A DNA stretch of 64,000 nt. It comes from Hungatella sp. UBA3048. Lineage in GTDB: Bacteria > Bacillota > Clostridia > Lachnospirales > Lachnospiraceae. The DNA lies in NCBI GenBank assembly GCA_002367105.1, contig DFCS01000017.1:5204-69203 (forward strand). Direction: 5' to 3'. Position numbers and translations under genes: made by a program. The notes under the pieces were generated by a model that saw only the letters and a list, made by a program, of their open reading frames with translations, made no database searches and was not told where the DNA came from. Below, piece after piece: positions 18,562 through 27,691 of the stretch (position 1 is the first letter of the stretch; each line of letters starts with the position of its first letter).

Positions 18562-19398
18562 ATGCAGATTGGAATACGGTTACATGATGTCGCACCTGGG
18601 ACCCTGGAGGAACGGGTGAAGATTGCCCGCGAACAGGGATTTACCTGTGCCCATTTGGCACTGGCAAAAACTGTGCAGGAACATTCCGTGGAGAATTCCG
18701 CGCTGACACCGGGCTATGCTTCATATTTACGTAAAAAATTCGCAGAACATGATGTGGATATCGCAGTTCTGGGCTGCTATTTAAATTTGGCCCATCCAGA
18801 TCCGGAAGAAATCAAAAAAATCCAGGAGCGTTATTTCGCCCATCTGCGTTTTGCGTCTATTCTAGGCTGCAGCGTTGTGGGAACAGAGACTGGCGCACCG
18901 AATAAGGAATATAGTTATGAACCGGCCTGCCACACAGAGGAAGCCCTTCAGACATTTATCACCAATCTGCGTCCGGTTGTGGAGTGTGCGGAAAAATTCG
19001 GTGTGATTCTGGCAATTGAACCGGTGTGGAGCCATATTGTATACAATTCCAAACAGGCACTAAAGGTGCTTAAAGCCATTGGTTCGCCTAATTTAAGAAT
19101 CATCCTGGATCCGGTTAATCTTTTGTCAGCGGAAAACAGCGGTAATTACGAGCAGGTAATAAGGGAAGCCATAGAGGATTTAGGCGGCTATACAGATGTT
19201 CTTCATATGAAAGACTTTGCAGTGGAAGACGGCCGGATCATATCCGGCGCTCCGGGAACCGGAGTTATGAAATACGATGCGGTCCTGGATTTCGTGAAAA
19301 AGGAAAAGCCTTATATCCAGATGACCATTGAGGACAGCAGACCGGATAACGCAGAATGGTCAAGGGAATTTCTTGAAAGCTGCGCTGCGGGCTTATAA
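18562..19398 (+). CDS. Sugar phosphate isomerase/epimerase family TIM-barrel protein
   Basis: A 278-residue protein of the xylose-isomerase-like / AP endonuclease 2 superfamily. The barrel can be followed through MQIGIRLHD, AHLALAK, VAVLGCYLN-type strand, GCSVVGTETG, ILAIEPVWSH, RIILDPVNLL, DVLHMKDFA and QMTIEDSRP. The Glu, Asp, His and Glu residues at the strand ends are the likely metal ligands. The substrate is unknown; neighbours (uxaA, uxaB) suggest a sugar acid or keto sugar. The ATG at 18562 is preceded by AAAGGAGG. It has its own promoter and is convergent with uxaB. Confidence 0.8.
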   Translation: MQIGIRLHDVAPGTLEERVKIAREQGFTCAHLALAKTVQEHSVENSALTPGYASYLRKKFAEHDVDIAVLGCYLNLAHPDPEEIKKIQERYFAHLRFASILGCSVVGTETGAPNKEYSYEPACHTEEALQTFITNLRPVVECAEKFGVILAIEPVWSHIVYNSKQALKVLKAIGSPNLRIILDPVNLLSAENSGNYEQVIREAIEDLGGYTDVLHMKDFAVEDGRIISGAPGTGVMKYDAVLDFVKKEKPYIQMTIEDSRPDNAEWSREFLESCAAGL

Positions 19399-19405
19399 TA
19401 AATTA

Positions 19406-19446
19406 AAAAGAAACCGGATCCTTGTTCAGGACTTCCGGTTTCTTTT
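19406..19446. terminator. Bidirectional terminator between isomerase and uxaB
   Basis: Perfect arms AGAAACCGGA (19409-19418) and TCCGGTTTCT (19434-19443) with T-rich sequence beyond the stem on each strand; it serves both convergent genes. Confidence 0.85.
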
Positions 19447-19513
19447 GATTTGTGGGAGATATATTTTATTAATCAGGAAATGCTTTGCTACGCCTGGCTG
19501 CACTTTCTTCCAA

Positions 19514-21004
19514 TCAGTTTAAACATTCCTTCATAACTTCATAAGCGCCTTTTTCCTTGATATCTGTTAAATAACCAGCCACGGCCTTTTCAAATCCTGG
19601 GATTTTACTTAAATCCTCATCCCAGAAGTCAGTATTGGTGCAAACCGCATGAACAAGGGAAGCCGCATCGTCATCCTTATGATCATAGAAGAACTGAAGA
19701 ATCGGCTTATCATCCTTGATGGTGTATTCGTCACCTGCAGGACGTGCTGCAACAAGGCCGTCGGCCGTAAGGTTCATTCCGTTGTAGAATGCAATGTAGA
19801 AAGCGAAGGAGGCTGTTATGCATTTAGGAAGTGTGCCTGTTTTCTCCACGTAGCTTTTAAGAGAAGGCATAACCCGTGCTTTCCATTTTGAGGTAGTATT
19901 TAAGGAAATGGATAACAGGGCGTGATCGATAAATGGGTTTTTGAAACGCTCTGTAACAGAGGTGGCAAAACTCATTAATTCCTCCTTTGGAAGGGTCAGG
20001 GTAGGAATGATCTCATCATAAATGGTTTTATTCATAAAGCCGCAGATCACTTCGTCATCCATGCAGTTGCGGACAATATCCTGTCCTGCAAGGAAAGCGC
20101 CTAATACAAAGGAGGTGTGTGCACCGTTTAAAATGCGGACCTTTCTCTGCTTATATGGCTTGTGATCGTTACAGATGATAACAGGAAGGCCTGCTTCTTC
20201 AAAAGGCAGTTCTTTCTTTAAGCTGTCCGGTCCTTCGATGACCCAGAAGCCGAAGACTTCACCGGTATCGATGATGTTATCCTGATAGCCTAATTCTTCA
20301 CAGATGGCAGCAGCTTCATTTCTCGGATATCCGGTTACGATACGGTCTACCAGAGTGGAGCAGAAGATGTTCTCCTCTTTGATCCAGGTAGTGAATTCCT
20401 TGCCCAGGTTCCATTGCTCGGCGTATTTTAAAACACATTTCTCCAGCTCTTTTCCGTTGTCATCGATCAGCTCGCAGGAGAGGATAACAAAGCCTTTTCC
20501 GGCTTCCTTTCCGAACGTTTCAAATCTTCTGTAAAGGAACTGGGTCAGTTTTCCAGGGTAGCTTTCAGCCGGAACATCTGTAAACTGGCAGGAAGGATCG
20601 TAGGTAATACCTGCTTCAGTGGTATTGCAGGCAATGTAACGCAGGTCAGGATTATCCGCACAGGCCAATACGGACTCATAATCGGCATAAGGATTTAAGC
20701 ATCTGCTTACACAGGAGATCACTCGTTTTGCATTTACCTTCTGACCGTTTTCAAAACCGCGGAGAAATAGAGTATAAAGTCCTTCCTGTTCGTTGATCAT
20801 ATCCGCAAGACCTGGTGCAATGGGCTGGCATAAAACAACCTTGGAGTTAAATCCGGTTTTTTCATTCAGGACATCGATAAAATAATCCACAAATGCCCTT
20901 AAGAAATTACCTTCGCCGAACTGCAGCACCCGCTCCGGGGCTTCCTTTAAAAGATATCCGTCATACCCAAGCTTTTCCAGTGTTTCATAACATAACTTTT
21001 CCAT
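19514..21004 (-). CDS. uxaB: Tagaturonate reductase (altronate oxidoreductase)
   Basis: A 496-residue NAD-dependent enzyme of the long-chain mannitol dehydrogenase family. It reduces D-tagaturonate to D-altronate in galacturonate breakdown. The nucleotide-binding N-terminus (VLQFGEGNFLRAFVDYF) and the family motif KVRILNGAHTS with the catalytic Lys region are present, and the length fits UxaB. UxuB-like fructuronate reductase is the main alternative, but pairing with uxaA supports UxaB. It lies 86 bases downstream of uxaA on the same strand; AAAGGAG precedes the ATG. It has no other promoter that I can see. Confidence 0.9.
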   Translation of the reverse strand: MEKLCYETLEKLGYDGYLLKEAPERVLQFGEGNFLRAFVDYFIDVLNEKTGFNSKVVLCQPIAPGLADMINEQEGLYTLFLRGFENGQKVNAKRVISCVSRCLNPYADYESVLACADNPDLRYIACNTTEAGITYDPSCQFTDVPAESYPGKLTQFLYRRFETFGKEAGKGFVILSCELIDDNGKELEKCVLKYAEQWNLGKEFTTWIKEENIFCSTLVDRIVTGYPRNEAAAICEELGYQDNIIDTGEVFGFWVIEGPDSLKKELPFEEAGLPVIICNDHKPYKQRKVRILNGAHTSFVLGAFLAGQDIVRNCMDDEVICGFMNKTIYDEIIPTLTLPKEELMSFATSVTERFKNPFIDHALLSISLNTTSKWKARVMPSLKSYVEKTGTLPKCITASFAFYIAFYNGMNLTADGLVAARPAGDEYTIKDDKPILQFFYDHKDDDAASLVHAVCTNTDFWDEDLSKIPGFEKAVAGYLTDIKEKGAYEVMKECLN

Positions 21005-21090
21005 TGAATTTTTCTCCTTTTTTCTTCATTGCATAGTTTAATCTCCATTTTGCATTCATATTAGGAACACATAATGGCGTAGTAATTGAA

Positions 21091-22572
21091 TTATAAGGTC
21101 ACGCCCTGCTTAAAGATAGCCATGTCATGGAAACCTGCTTCTTCGGATTTTACCTTTCTGCCGGAAGCTACCTCGATGACAAAATCAAAAAATTCATTTT
21201 TAAGGGTATCCATATCCGTACCCTCGACCAGTACACCGCAGTTGAAATCAATCCAGTTATTTTTCTTTGTGCTTAACGCAGTGTTGGTTGAAATCTTCAT
21301 GGTCGGTACCGGACAGGCAAATGGAGTCCCGCGGCCTGTGGTGAACAGGACGATGTGGGCACCGGAAGCGGCCAGTGCCGTGGAGGCCACTAAGTCGTTA
21401 CCGGGAGCACTTAAGAGATTTAAACCCTTATCTTGTACCGGTTCCCCGTATTTTAATACATCTACGACCGGAGCGCTGCCGGATTTCTGGACGCAGCCTA
21501 AAGATTTGTCCTCCAGGGTAGAGATACCTCCCTTTTTATTGCCTGGGGAAGGATTTTCGTAAATGGTCTGGTTATGGTTGGTGAAATAATTCTTGAAATC
21601 ATTGATCAGATCCACGGTTTTATCAAAGGTCTCTTCGTTCTGGCAGCGGTTCATAAGAAGTGTTTCCGCACCGAACATCTCGGGAACCTCCGTCAGGATG
21701 GTGGTTCCGCCTTTGGAAACCAGCATATCGGAGAATGCTCCTACCGTGGGATTGGCTGTGATTCCGGATAAACCGTCGGAACCCCCGCATTTCATACCAA
21801 TGATGAGTTCGCTGCAGCTTACAGGCTCTCTGTGGAATGTACCTGCGTATTCAGCCAGCTGTCCGATGAGCTCCATGGCATCAGCCATTTCATCCTCAGA
21901 CTCCTGGGTTACCAGGAATTTTACCTTGTTCTCGTCGTAATCCCCGATATAAGGTTTCAGTTCGGCAACGCTGCTGTTTTCGCAGCCAAGTCCCAGAACC
22001 AGAACGCCTCCGGCGTTGGGATGGTTGATTAAATCAGCCAGAATGGTTCTTGTATATTCCTGGTCGTCACCCATCTGGGAACAGCCATATGGATGTGGGA
22101 ATGCGGCAATTTCATCAATAGTGCCTGTTACAAATTTCTTTGACATATTTTCCAGGGAAGTGGCAATTTTGTTGACACAGCCCACGGTTGGAATGATCCA
22201 GATCTCATTGCGGACTCCAACCTTTCCGTTTGGCCTGCGGTAACCGTTAAAGAAACGTTCTTCTGTAGGCTCAAGGGTGGTTTCCTGCTTGTCGTACGTA
22301 TAGGTAAGCAGATCCCCCAAACCTGTTTTTAAATTATGGGTGTGAATCCAGGAACCGGCCTTGATATCTTCCTTTGCCAGACCGATGGCATTGCCGTACT
22401 TGATTACAGCGTATTCAACTGATATATCAGAGAGGGCAAATTTGTGCCCCTGGGGAATATCCTCCAGGAGAGTGATGGAGCTGCCGTCAACGGTCAGTAC
22501 TGTACCGGAAGCAAGGGGCTTTAATGCAACAGCAACGTTGTCCAGGGAATGAATTTTAATAAAATCCTGCAT
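21091..22572 (-). CDS. uxaA: Altronate dehydratase
   Basis: A 493-residue enzyme that dehydrates D-altronate to 2-keto-3-deoxygluconate. It has the N-terminal SAF-type domain (residues 1-90), followed by the UxaA catalytic region with GYRRPNGKVGVRN, HPYGCSQMGDD, GLGCEN, KCGGSDGLSGITANP and a C-terminal TTGRGTPFACPVPT. The Cys residues in these motifs are the probable iron or metal ligands. Full length. First gene of the uxaA-uxaB operon; its promoter overlaps an operator that is repeated upstream of the LacI gene at 32894. AAGGAAAGGAAG precedes the ATG. Confidence 0.94.
   Translation of the reverse strand: MQDFIKIHSLDNVAVALKPLASGTVLTVDGSSITLLEDIPQGHKFALSDISVEYAVIKYGNAIGLAKEDIKAGSWIHTHNLKTGLGDLLTYTYDKQETTLEPTEERFFNGYRRPNGKVGVRNEIWIIPTVGCVNKIATSLENMSKKFVTGTIDEIAAFPHPYGCSQMGDDQEYTRTILADLINHPNAGGVLVLGLGCENSSVAELKPYIGDYDENKVKFLVTQESEDEMADAMELIGQLAEYAGTFHREPVSCSELIIGMKCGGSDGLSGITANPTVGAFSDMLVSKGGTTILTEVPEMFGAETLLMNRCQNEETFDKTVDLINDFKNYFTNHNQTIYENPSPGNKKGGISTLEDKSLGCVQKSGSAPVVDVLKYGEPVQDKGLNLLSAPGNDLVASTALAASGAHIVLFTTGRGTPFACPVPTMKISTNTALSTKKNNWIDFNCGVLVEGTDMDTLKNEFFDFVIEVASGRKVKSEEAGFHDMAIFKQGVTL
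22412..22431. repeat. Intragenic copy of a 20-base palindromic repeat
   Basis: TATTCAACTGATATATCAGA lies inside uxaA and is identical to 23949-23968 in the larA-like promoter. The core CTGATATATCAG (22419-22430) is a perfect 12-bp palindrome. It lies about 150 bases inside the gene, where a bound repressor could act as a roadblock. Confidence 0.55.
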
Positions 22573-22617
22573 AAACTTCCTTTCCTTTCTTTATATGTTT
22601 TTATTTATTATTAATAA

Positions 22618-22631
22618 TGTAAGTGCTTACA
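22618..22631. promoter_or_regulatory. LacI-type operator of uxaA-uxaB
   Basis: The perfect 14-bp palindrome TGTAAGTGCTTACA, the reverse complement of TGTAAGCACTTACA at 32766-32779. It begins four bases after the -10 box of the uxaA promoter, so binding should block transcription. The probable ligand-responsive repressor is the LacI protein at 32894-33898. Confidence 0.75.
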
Positions 22632-22634
22632 AAA

Positions 22635-22663
22635 ATCATACACTATTTCGTGAAATTCGTCAA
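22635..22663 (-). promoter_or_regulatory. Promoter of uxaA-uxaB
   Basis: Read on the minus strand: TTGACG (22663-22658), 17-base spacer, TATGAT (22640-22635), directly followed by the 14-bp operator. The gap to the divergent gntR gene also holds a TTGACA at 22724-22729, with TAAACT 18 bases on, a weaker candidate for gntR. Confidence 0.75.
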
Positions 22664-22853
22664 TAGGGAAACTTGGTAATTGACAAAGTTAATAAGATTG
22701 TTATAAATTTATCTAAATAAGTGTTGACAATACAATTCTTTATGAAATAAACTATAGATAAAATTTAAAATTCTCAAAAAATTTTTTTTAAGATTACGAT
22801 GGCTAATATAGCTGGTTTACTGGCGTCCGGTCATCACGGCAGAAGGGGGCAAT

Positions 22854-23522
22854 ATGAATAGATCGGCACGAGAGGACAAAGTATCAAATGCTTACGAATA
22901 TATAAAAAATAAAATTGTACTGGGCGAATACCTCCCTTTGCAAGATATCTCGGACATGGAACTGCAAAAGGAGCTGAGTATGAGCAGGACTCCTATCAGG
23001 GAAGCCATACAAATCTTGGAGAAAGATTCTTTTGTTAAAATTTATCCGCGGAAAGGAACTCTGGTTGGTGAGATAGATTACAATCTGGTCAATGCGATTT
23101 ATGAGGTCCGTCTGCTGAACGAGCCTTATATAGCAGCACAGAGCTACCGCATGTTAGGGCGTGACTGGTTGAAAAAAATGTATGATGCATTTGAGAATCC
23201 TCCTCAATTTAAAAACCGCGAGGAATATGTCAGTTATTATACCAAACTTGACGATAACCTTCACAATACCATTATTTCCCAGTCACAGAACAGCTTTTTA
23301 AAAGAACTGCTGAATGTGGTAGCGGATCATAGTAACAGAATCAGAGTATATTGTGCAAAAGTCAACCAAAATTATGCGCATTCCATTGAGGAGCATCTTG
23401 AAATTCTGGATGCCATGATACGCAAGGATGATAAAGAAGTAAAGGAAAATTATGAGAAGCATATTAAAAATTCCTGGAATGACACAGTGGAATTTATATT
23501 TCCCAAAAAACGTTTGACATAA
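22854..23522 (+). CDS. GntR-family regulator (FadR/FCD subfamily)
   Basis: A 222-residue transcription factor. Residues 8-75 form the GntR winged helix (ISDMELQKELSMSRTPIREAIQILE, in pieces). The rest is an FCD all-helical effector domain with the typical Asp/His metal-site residues (LDDNLHNTI, EEHLEIL, KHIKNSW). FCD regulators often sense organic or sugar acids. It is divergent from uxaA and lies upstream of the larA-like/ABC operon. A perfect palindrome (CTGATATATCAG) sits just after that operon's promoter and again inside uxaA, so this protein is the best candidate to bind it. GGGGG precedes the ATG. A strong terminator follows. Confidence 0.85.
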   Translation: MNRSAREDKVSNAYEYIKNKIVLGEYLPLQDISDMELQKELSMSRTPIREAIQILEKDSFVKIYPRKGTLVGEIDYNLVNAIYEVRLLNEPYIAAQSYRMLGRDWLKKMYDAFENPPQFKNREEYVSYYTKLDDNLHNTIISQSQNSFLKELLNVVADHSNRIRVYCAKVNQNYAHSIEEHLEILDAMIRKDDKEVKENYEKHIKNSWNDTVEFIFPKKRLT

Positions 23523-23698
23523 ACACACACCCAAAAACCATGTTTATGGAATGGAACTGCGTTTTGAAATTCTCTTTTCATCTTGTGGAATATTTTGAAG
23601 AACAGGGGATTGGTCTGCAGATTGCGTGCCAGAAGTAAAACGGTTCAGTCCGGGGAAATTACAAAGAGATATTATCTGTTTTCAAATGAGCATTATTT

Positions 23699-23726
23699 AA
23701 TAAGCCCGCCGTCAGGCGGGCTTATT
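23699..23726 (+). terminator. Strong terminator after gntR
   Basis: A 12-bp perfect GC-rich stem (AATAAGCCCGCC / GGCGGGCTTATT) with a four-base loop. It separates gntR from the downstream promoter. From 23523 to 24117 no convincing gene is present. Confidence 0.85.
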
Positions 23727-23910
23727 TACTGTCCAACCATAAGGAACAGCCAGCAGGACCGGCGGAGAGAGCAGTCTGCAGGTTCATTTATTTTGAAAAA
23801 ACCAGGCGTATTGCTAAGTGAATCCAGACTGAAGAAAATTAAAATGAACAAAAATACAATAGATATGGTATATTGCATACAAAGTACAAATAAAATACAC
23901 AAAAAATTAC

Positions 23911-23939
23911 TTGACTTTGTAAAGATGTTAGTATATTAT
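23911..23939 (+). promoter_or_regulatory. Promoter of the larA-like/ABC transporter operon
   Basis: TTGACT at 23911-23916, 17-base spacer, TATTAT at 23934-23939. The predicted start point is near 23946, leaving a 170-base leader before the first gene. Confidence 0.7.
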
Positions 23940-23948
23940 TTATTTACA

Positions 23949-23968
23949 TATTCAACTGATATATCAGA
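23949..23968. promoter_or_regulatory. Palindromic operator candidate, second copy of the 20-base repeat
   Basis: TATTCAACTGATATATCAGA, containing the perfect palindrome CTGATATATCAG at 23956-23967. It starts about ten bases after the -10 box, a classic repressor position. Identical to 22412-22431. GntR (22854) is the likely binder; this is inference. Confidence 0.6.
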
Positions 23969-24117
23969 TGCATAACTGTTAAATTCCAGACACAATGATT
24001 CCGCCTGCTTATAAAGCCGGATTAAGAGGAATCATAAGACAGGGTATTACCTGGATAATTTGGGGTGTTTCTGGAGAGAAGCTGTAAAAGCAGCCAGTTA
24101 GCAAGGAAAGGATGATT

Positions 24118-25419
24118 ATGAAACAAGATTACTCTAAACAAAGAGATATTGTAGACAAAATCTGTCAGGACGTAGTTCTTCCCAGAATGGTGAAAGTCCG
24201 TCAGGTTTTCGATAAATCTCATTTGGAACCGAAAGAGATTCCGGATATGGTTTTCCAATATTTGTCCCAGGATAAAATCGCCGGACAGATTCATGAAAAT
24301 GACCGTATAGCCATAGCTGTAGGGAGCAGGGGAATCACAAATATGGCATTGATAGCCAAATCAGTTGTAGAATTTATAAAAAGTAAAAAAGCAATCCCAT
24401 TTATTTTCCCTTCCATGGGAAGCCATGGAGGAGCTACGGCAGAAGGACAGAGAGCACTACTGGCAGGCTACGGCGTGACAGAGGAGTATTGCGGCTGCCC
24501 CATTCTTTCTACTATGGAAACCGTTCAGATCGGAGAACTGGAATCAGGAATGCCCGTATTTATGGACAAGAATGCCCATGATGCGGATGGCATTATTCTC
24601 ACCGGACGGATCAAGGCCCATACGGCATTTCGTGCGCCTCACGAAAGCGGACTGATGAAAATGTCGGTAATCGGAATGGGAAAGCAGCAGGGAGCAGAAA
24701 CTGTCCATGAATCCGGATTTGAAAACATGGGCAAATTGATGCCAAAAGTGGCGAAGGTGGTTCTTGGCTATGCCAATGTAATCTGCGGTCTGGGCATTAT
24801 TGAAAATGCCTATGACCAGACCTATAAGCTGGAGGCCTTAACAAAGGAAGAAATCTGGACAAAAGAACCGGAACTGCTTATAGAAGCAAAAAGCAAGATG
24901 GGAAGAATCCTTTTCGATGAAATTGATGAGCTGGTTGTAGATGAAATAGGAAAAGACATCAGCGGAGACGGAATGGATCCCAATGTAACAGGCAGGTTTG
25001 CCTGCCACAAATCAGCCAGCGGAGGAATTGAGGTAAAACGCATCGTAGTCCTGGACTTGACAGAGAAGACCCACGGCAATTTCAACGGCCTGGGAGTGGC
25101 GGATGTCACGACTAAACGCTGCTTTGACAAGATGGATGCAGATGAGACTTATCCAAATGGAGTCACTTCCACAGTTTTGGATGTGGTGAAGGTGCCCATT
25201 GTAACCCGCAGAGATGAAACAGCCATTAAGCTGGGGCTGAAAACATGCAACGGCACGGACAAGTCAAATCCATATATTGTCCGTATCCGCAATACAAAAG
25301 ATCTGGAAGAGATCTACATATCAGAGGCCATGCTGAAAGAAGCGAAAAAAAACCCTGATATCCAGATTCTGGGAGAGCCCGAAGAGTGGGCTTTCGATGA
25401 ACAAGGTAATCTTTTTTAA
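24118..25419 (+). CDS. LarA-family (nickel-pincer) racemase/epimerase homologue 1
   Basis: A 433-residue protein of the LarA-like (lactate racemase N-terminal domain / DUF2088) superfamily. Lactobacillus LarA uses Arg75, His108, His174, Lys184 and His200, with Lys184 carrying the nickel-pincer nucleotide and His200 holding nickel. Here R71 (GSRG), H103 (GSHGG), H168 (IKAHTAF), K181 (GLMKM) and H197 (VHESGF) fall in the same order with near-equal spacing, and the Lys-His distance is exactly 16. I infer a C2 racemase or epimerase for a hydroxy or sugar acid. The substrate is unknown. It starts an operon with an ABC importer. Cofactor-building genes larB/C/E are not in the window. ATG 24118 is preferred over 24112 by spacing to AAAGG. 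Confidence 0.75.
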   Translation: MKQDYSKQRDIVDKICQDVVLPRMVKVRQVFDKSHLEPKEIPDMVFQYLSQDKIAGQIHENDRIAIAVGSRGITNMALIAKSVVEFIKSKKAIPFIFPSMGSHGGATAEGQRALLAGYGVTEEYCGCPILSTMETVQIGELESGMPVFMDKNAHDADGIILTGRIKAHTAFRAPHESGLMKMSVIGMGKQQGAETVHESGFENMGKLMPKVAKVVLGYANVICGLGIIENAYDQTYKLEALTKEEIWTKEPELLIEAKSKMGRILFDEIDELVVDEIGKDISGDGMDPNVTGRFACHKSASGGIEVKRIVVLDLTEKTHGNFNGLGVADVTTKRCFDKMDADETYPNGVTSTVLDVVKVPIVTRRDETAIKLGLKTCNGTDKSNPYIVRIRNTKDLEEIYISEAMLKEAKKNPDIQILGEPEEWAFDEQGNLF

Positions 25420-25449
25420 AGATAATAAAACTAAACGGAGGAAATTGAA

Positions 25450-26709
25450 ATGAAAAAAACGTCATCTAAGATCCTTGCCCTTGGGTTAAGCTTAACTATG
25501 TTCTTAACCGCATGCGGGGCTGGAGGAGCAGGCACAAAGACAGAGGGGACTACTGCTGCCGGCGCTGGTAAAGGTGCTGCAGAGACTACTGCTGCTGCAG
25601 GAGGCGCAAGCGGAGAAACTTTTGTAATCGGTAATCCACAGCCTTTAACCGGTGTTAATGCACAGGTTGGCGAGTCTGCTAACATGGCGGCTGCACTGGC
25701 AGTTAAGGTGATTAACGAAGCAGGCGGCTTTAACGGAGTACCTGTAAAGCTGGTAAACTACGATGATCAGGGTTCTCCTGAGGAAGCAGTTAAGATTGCA
25801 AACAAGATGATTCAGGTAGATAAGGTAAATGCAATCTTAGGTTCTCTTACCAGCAGCAACGTGCTTGCGGCAGGCGGAATTTACAATGAAGCTAAGATTC
25901 CTACCATCGGAACTGGAAACAGTCCTACCTGGATGGCTCAGGGCTGGGAGTATGTATTCCGTGCAGGACTTAACACAGCACTTTCCATGCCTCATATCGC
26001 TGAGAAGATGGTTGAACTGGATATAAAGAAAGTTGCAGTATTCCGCGGTCTTGATGATGCTGCAAAGAGCAGTGCGGAAGCATTTGTTGAAGAAGCGAAA
26101 AAAGCTGGAATTGAAATTACCACCATTGAAAGCTATACAGAAGGTGATACAGACTTCTCCGGTCAGGTAGCTAAGATGATTAATACAAAGCCAGATGCAG
26201 TGTTCTGTTCCACCAACGGACCGACTCAGGCAATCTTTGCAAAGCAGTTACGTCAGCTTGGATACAATAAGCTTTGCTTCAACCGTGAAGGTATTCCGGT
26301 AGATACTCTTAATGTTGCCGGTGATGCTGCAAATAACTGGGTATTCTCTTATCCATATGTAGTATACAGTGACATTGAAGAAGCTACAGATCCAGAGATG
26401 AAAAAATTCTTACAGCTTTATGTTGATGAATACGGCATTATGCCTTTCCATGACTGTGCTTACAGAAGCTGGGATGCCATGATGGTATTCTGGGAGGCTT
26501 CCAAGATTGCAGGCAGCAACGACGGCGATGCAATCAAAGATGCTATCAGCAAGATCAAAGATTTCAAGTCTCTTGGCGGTGTGCTTGACTTTACCGATGG
26601 AACCCGTGAAGGACTTCATTCTCTGAATGACTATATCATTGTTAATGGCAAATATCTTGACTTTAATAAGTGGCTTGAAGAAGGCAACTACGAAAAGCTG
26701 GCAGAGTAA
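25450..26709 (+). CDS. Branched-chain-type ABC transporter substrate-binding lipoprotein
   Basis: A 419-residue extracytoplasmic binding protein. The signal peptide ends in the lipobox LTAC, then a Gly/Ala/Thr-rich linker (about residues 22-55), then a type I periplasmic-binding fold (VIGNPQPLTGVNAQVGES, GGFNGVPVKLVNYDDQG, AILGSLTSSNVLAAG). It belongs to the LivJ/HAAT family. These proteins bind amino acids but also amides, urea and hydroxy or aromatic acids, so the ligand here is open. The neighbours on both sides are LarA-like genes, which argues for a hydroxy acid. It starts 30 bases after the first LarA-like gene, behind CGGAGG. Confidence 0.92.
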   Translation: MKKTSSKILALGLSLTMFLTACGAGGAGTKTEGTTAAGAGKGAAETTAAAGGASGETFVIGNPQPLTGVNAQVGESANMAAALAVKVINEAGGFNGVPVKLVNYDDQGSPEEAVKIANKMIQVDKVNAILGSLTSSNVLAAGGIYNEAKIPTIGTGNSPTWMAQGWEYVFRAGLNTALSMPHIAEKMVELDIKKVAVFRGLDDAAKSSAEAFVEEAKKAGIEITTIESYTEGDTDFSGQVAKMINTKPDAVFCSTNGPTQAIFAKQLRQLGYNKLCFNREGIPVDTLNVAGDAANNWVFSYPYVVYSDIEEATDPEMKKFLQLYVDEYGIMPFHDCAYRSWDAMMVFWEASKIAGSNDGDAIKDAISKIKDFKSLGGVLDFTDGTREGLHSLNDYIIVNGKYLDFNKWLEEGNYEKLAE

Positions 26710-26757
26710 TAAAGTTGCGTTTCTTCATGACTGAACCGTAACACCACATATAATGGT

Positions 26758-26788
26758 CCGCCTATCTCCCTCAAAAGGAAATAGGCGG
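26758..26788 (+). terminator. Attenuating hairpin between binding protein and permeases
   Basis: CCGCCTAT (26758-26765) pairs with ATAGGCGG (26781-26788), extended by TCC/GGA across one mismatch. Only two T residues follow directly, so it may stabilise the upstream mRNA and reduce read-through, giving more binding protein than permease. Confidence 0.6.
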
Positions 26789-26805
26789 TTTCCTTGGAGG
26801 TAATT

Positions 26806-27678
26806 ATGATAATACAGATTATTGTTTCTGGTCTTGTACTCGGCTGTGTTTATGGTTTGATCGCTCTGGGCTACAGCTTAATCTACAAAGCATCAGGAAT
26901 GCTTAACTTTACACAGGGTGATATCCTCACATTAGGTGCATTTTTGGGATATACCTTTTACGGAGTATTTCACATTCCGTTTCTTCTTACAGTATTAATT
27001 GTTTTTGTTATTATGCTGGGCGTTGGAATGGTTCTGGAAAAGGGCATTATCAGCAAACTGGTAGCAAAGGGAACTCTGCCGATTTATACGGTTTTGGCAA
27101 CCATTGCCGTATCCTATATTATTCAGAACGGTTCCATGCTGGTATGGGGAACTCAGGCCATTAACTTCCCAAGAATTTTCAGCATCCAAAATATTAAGAT
27201 TTTTGGTGTGAAGATTCAGACAGAAGCTTTTGTCTGCATTTTAATTTCTATCGTATGTATGTTAATTCTCCATGTATTCATGAAGCATACAAAATTCGGA
27301 ACTTCTATGAGAGCTGCAGCTATGGACCCTCTGGCAGCCAGAAGCCTTGGAATCAACGTATCTCTTGCAACAGGACTTACCTGGGGGATTTCTGCAGCTG
27401 TTGCTGCTCTTGCAGGTATGCTGATCGGTCCTCTTTACGGCGTATATACCACTCTGGGTGCAACCATCGGCAGAAAAGGTTTCGCCAGTGCGGTTATGGG
27501 AGGTTACGGAAACATGTACGGTGCTATGGTCGGCGGTGCAATCCTTGGATTGGTAGAGACGTTTACTTCTGCTTACATTTCCTCTTCTTATAAAGACCTG
27601 GTAGCTTATGTACTGTTAATTACATTCTTGTTCATTAAGCCAACCGGTATCTTTAATGAGCGGGCAATTCAGGATTAA
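26806..27678 (+). CDS. Branched-chain-type ABC transporter permease (LivH-like)
   Basis: A 290-residue integral membrane protein with about eight hydrophobic segments. It begins QIIVSGLVLGCVYGLIALGYSLIYKASGMLNFTQGD, cut here at the family motif, and has the cytoplasmic coupling helix near GTSMRAAAMDPLAARSLGI. It is the first of two permeases of a HAAT importer. The ATG at 26806 lies five bases after GGAGG. It partners with the LivM-like protein that follows. Confidence 0.93.
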   Translation: MIIQIIVSGLVLGCVYGLIALGYSLIYKASGMLNFTQGDILTLGAFLGYTFYGVFHIPFLLTVLIVFVIMLGVGMVLEKGIISKLVAKGTLPIYTVLATIAVSYIIQNGSMLVWGTQAINFPRIFSIQNIKIFGVKIQTEAFVCILISIVCMLILHVFMKHTKFGTSMRAAAMDPLAARSLGINVSLATGLTWGISAAVAALAGMLIGPLYGVYTTLGATIGRKGFASAVMGGYGNMYGAMVGGAILGLVETFTSAYISSSYKDLVAYVLLITFLFIKPTGIFNERAIQD

Positions 27679-27691
27679 GGAGGAGAATGGA

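Noticed and set aside
23583..23975. 130-codon open frame on the plus strand between gntR and the larA-like operon
   Set aside because: It runs through a strong terminator, a promoter and the palindromic operator, has no ribosome site and no protein-like pattern.
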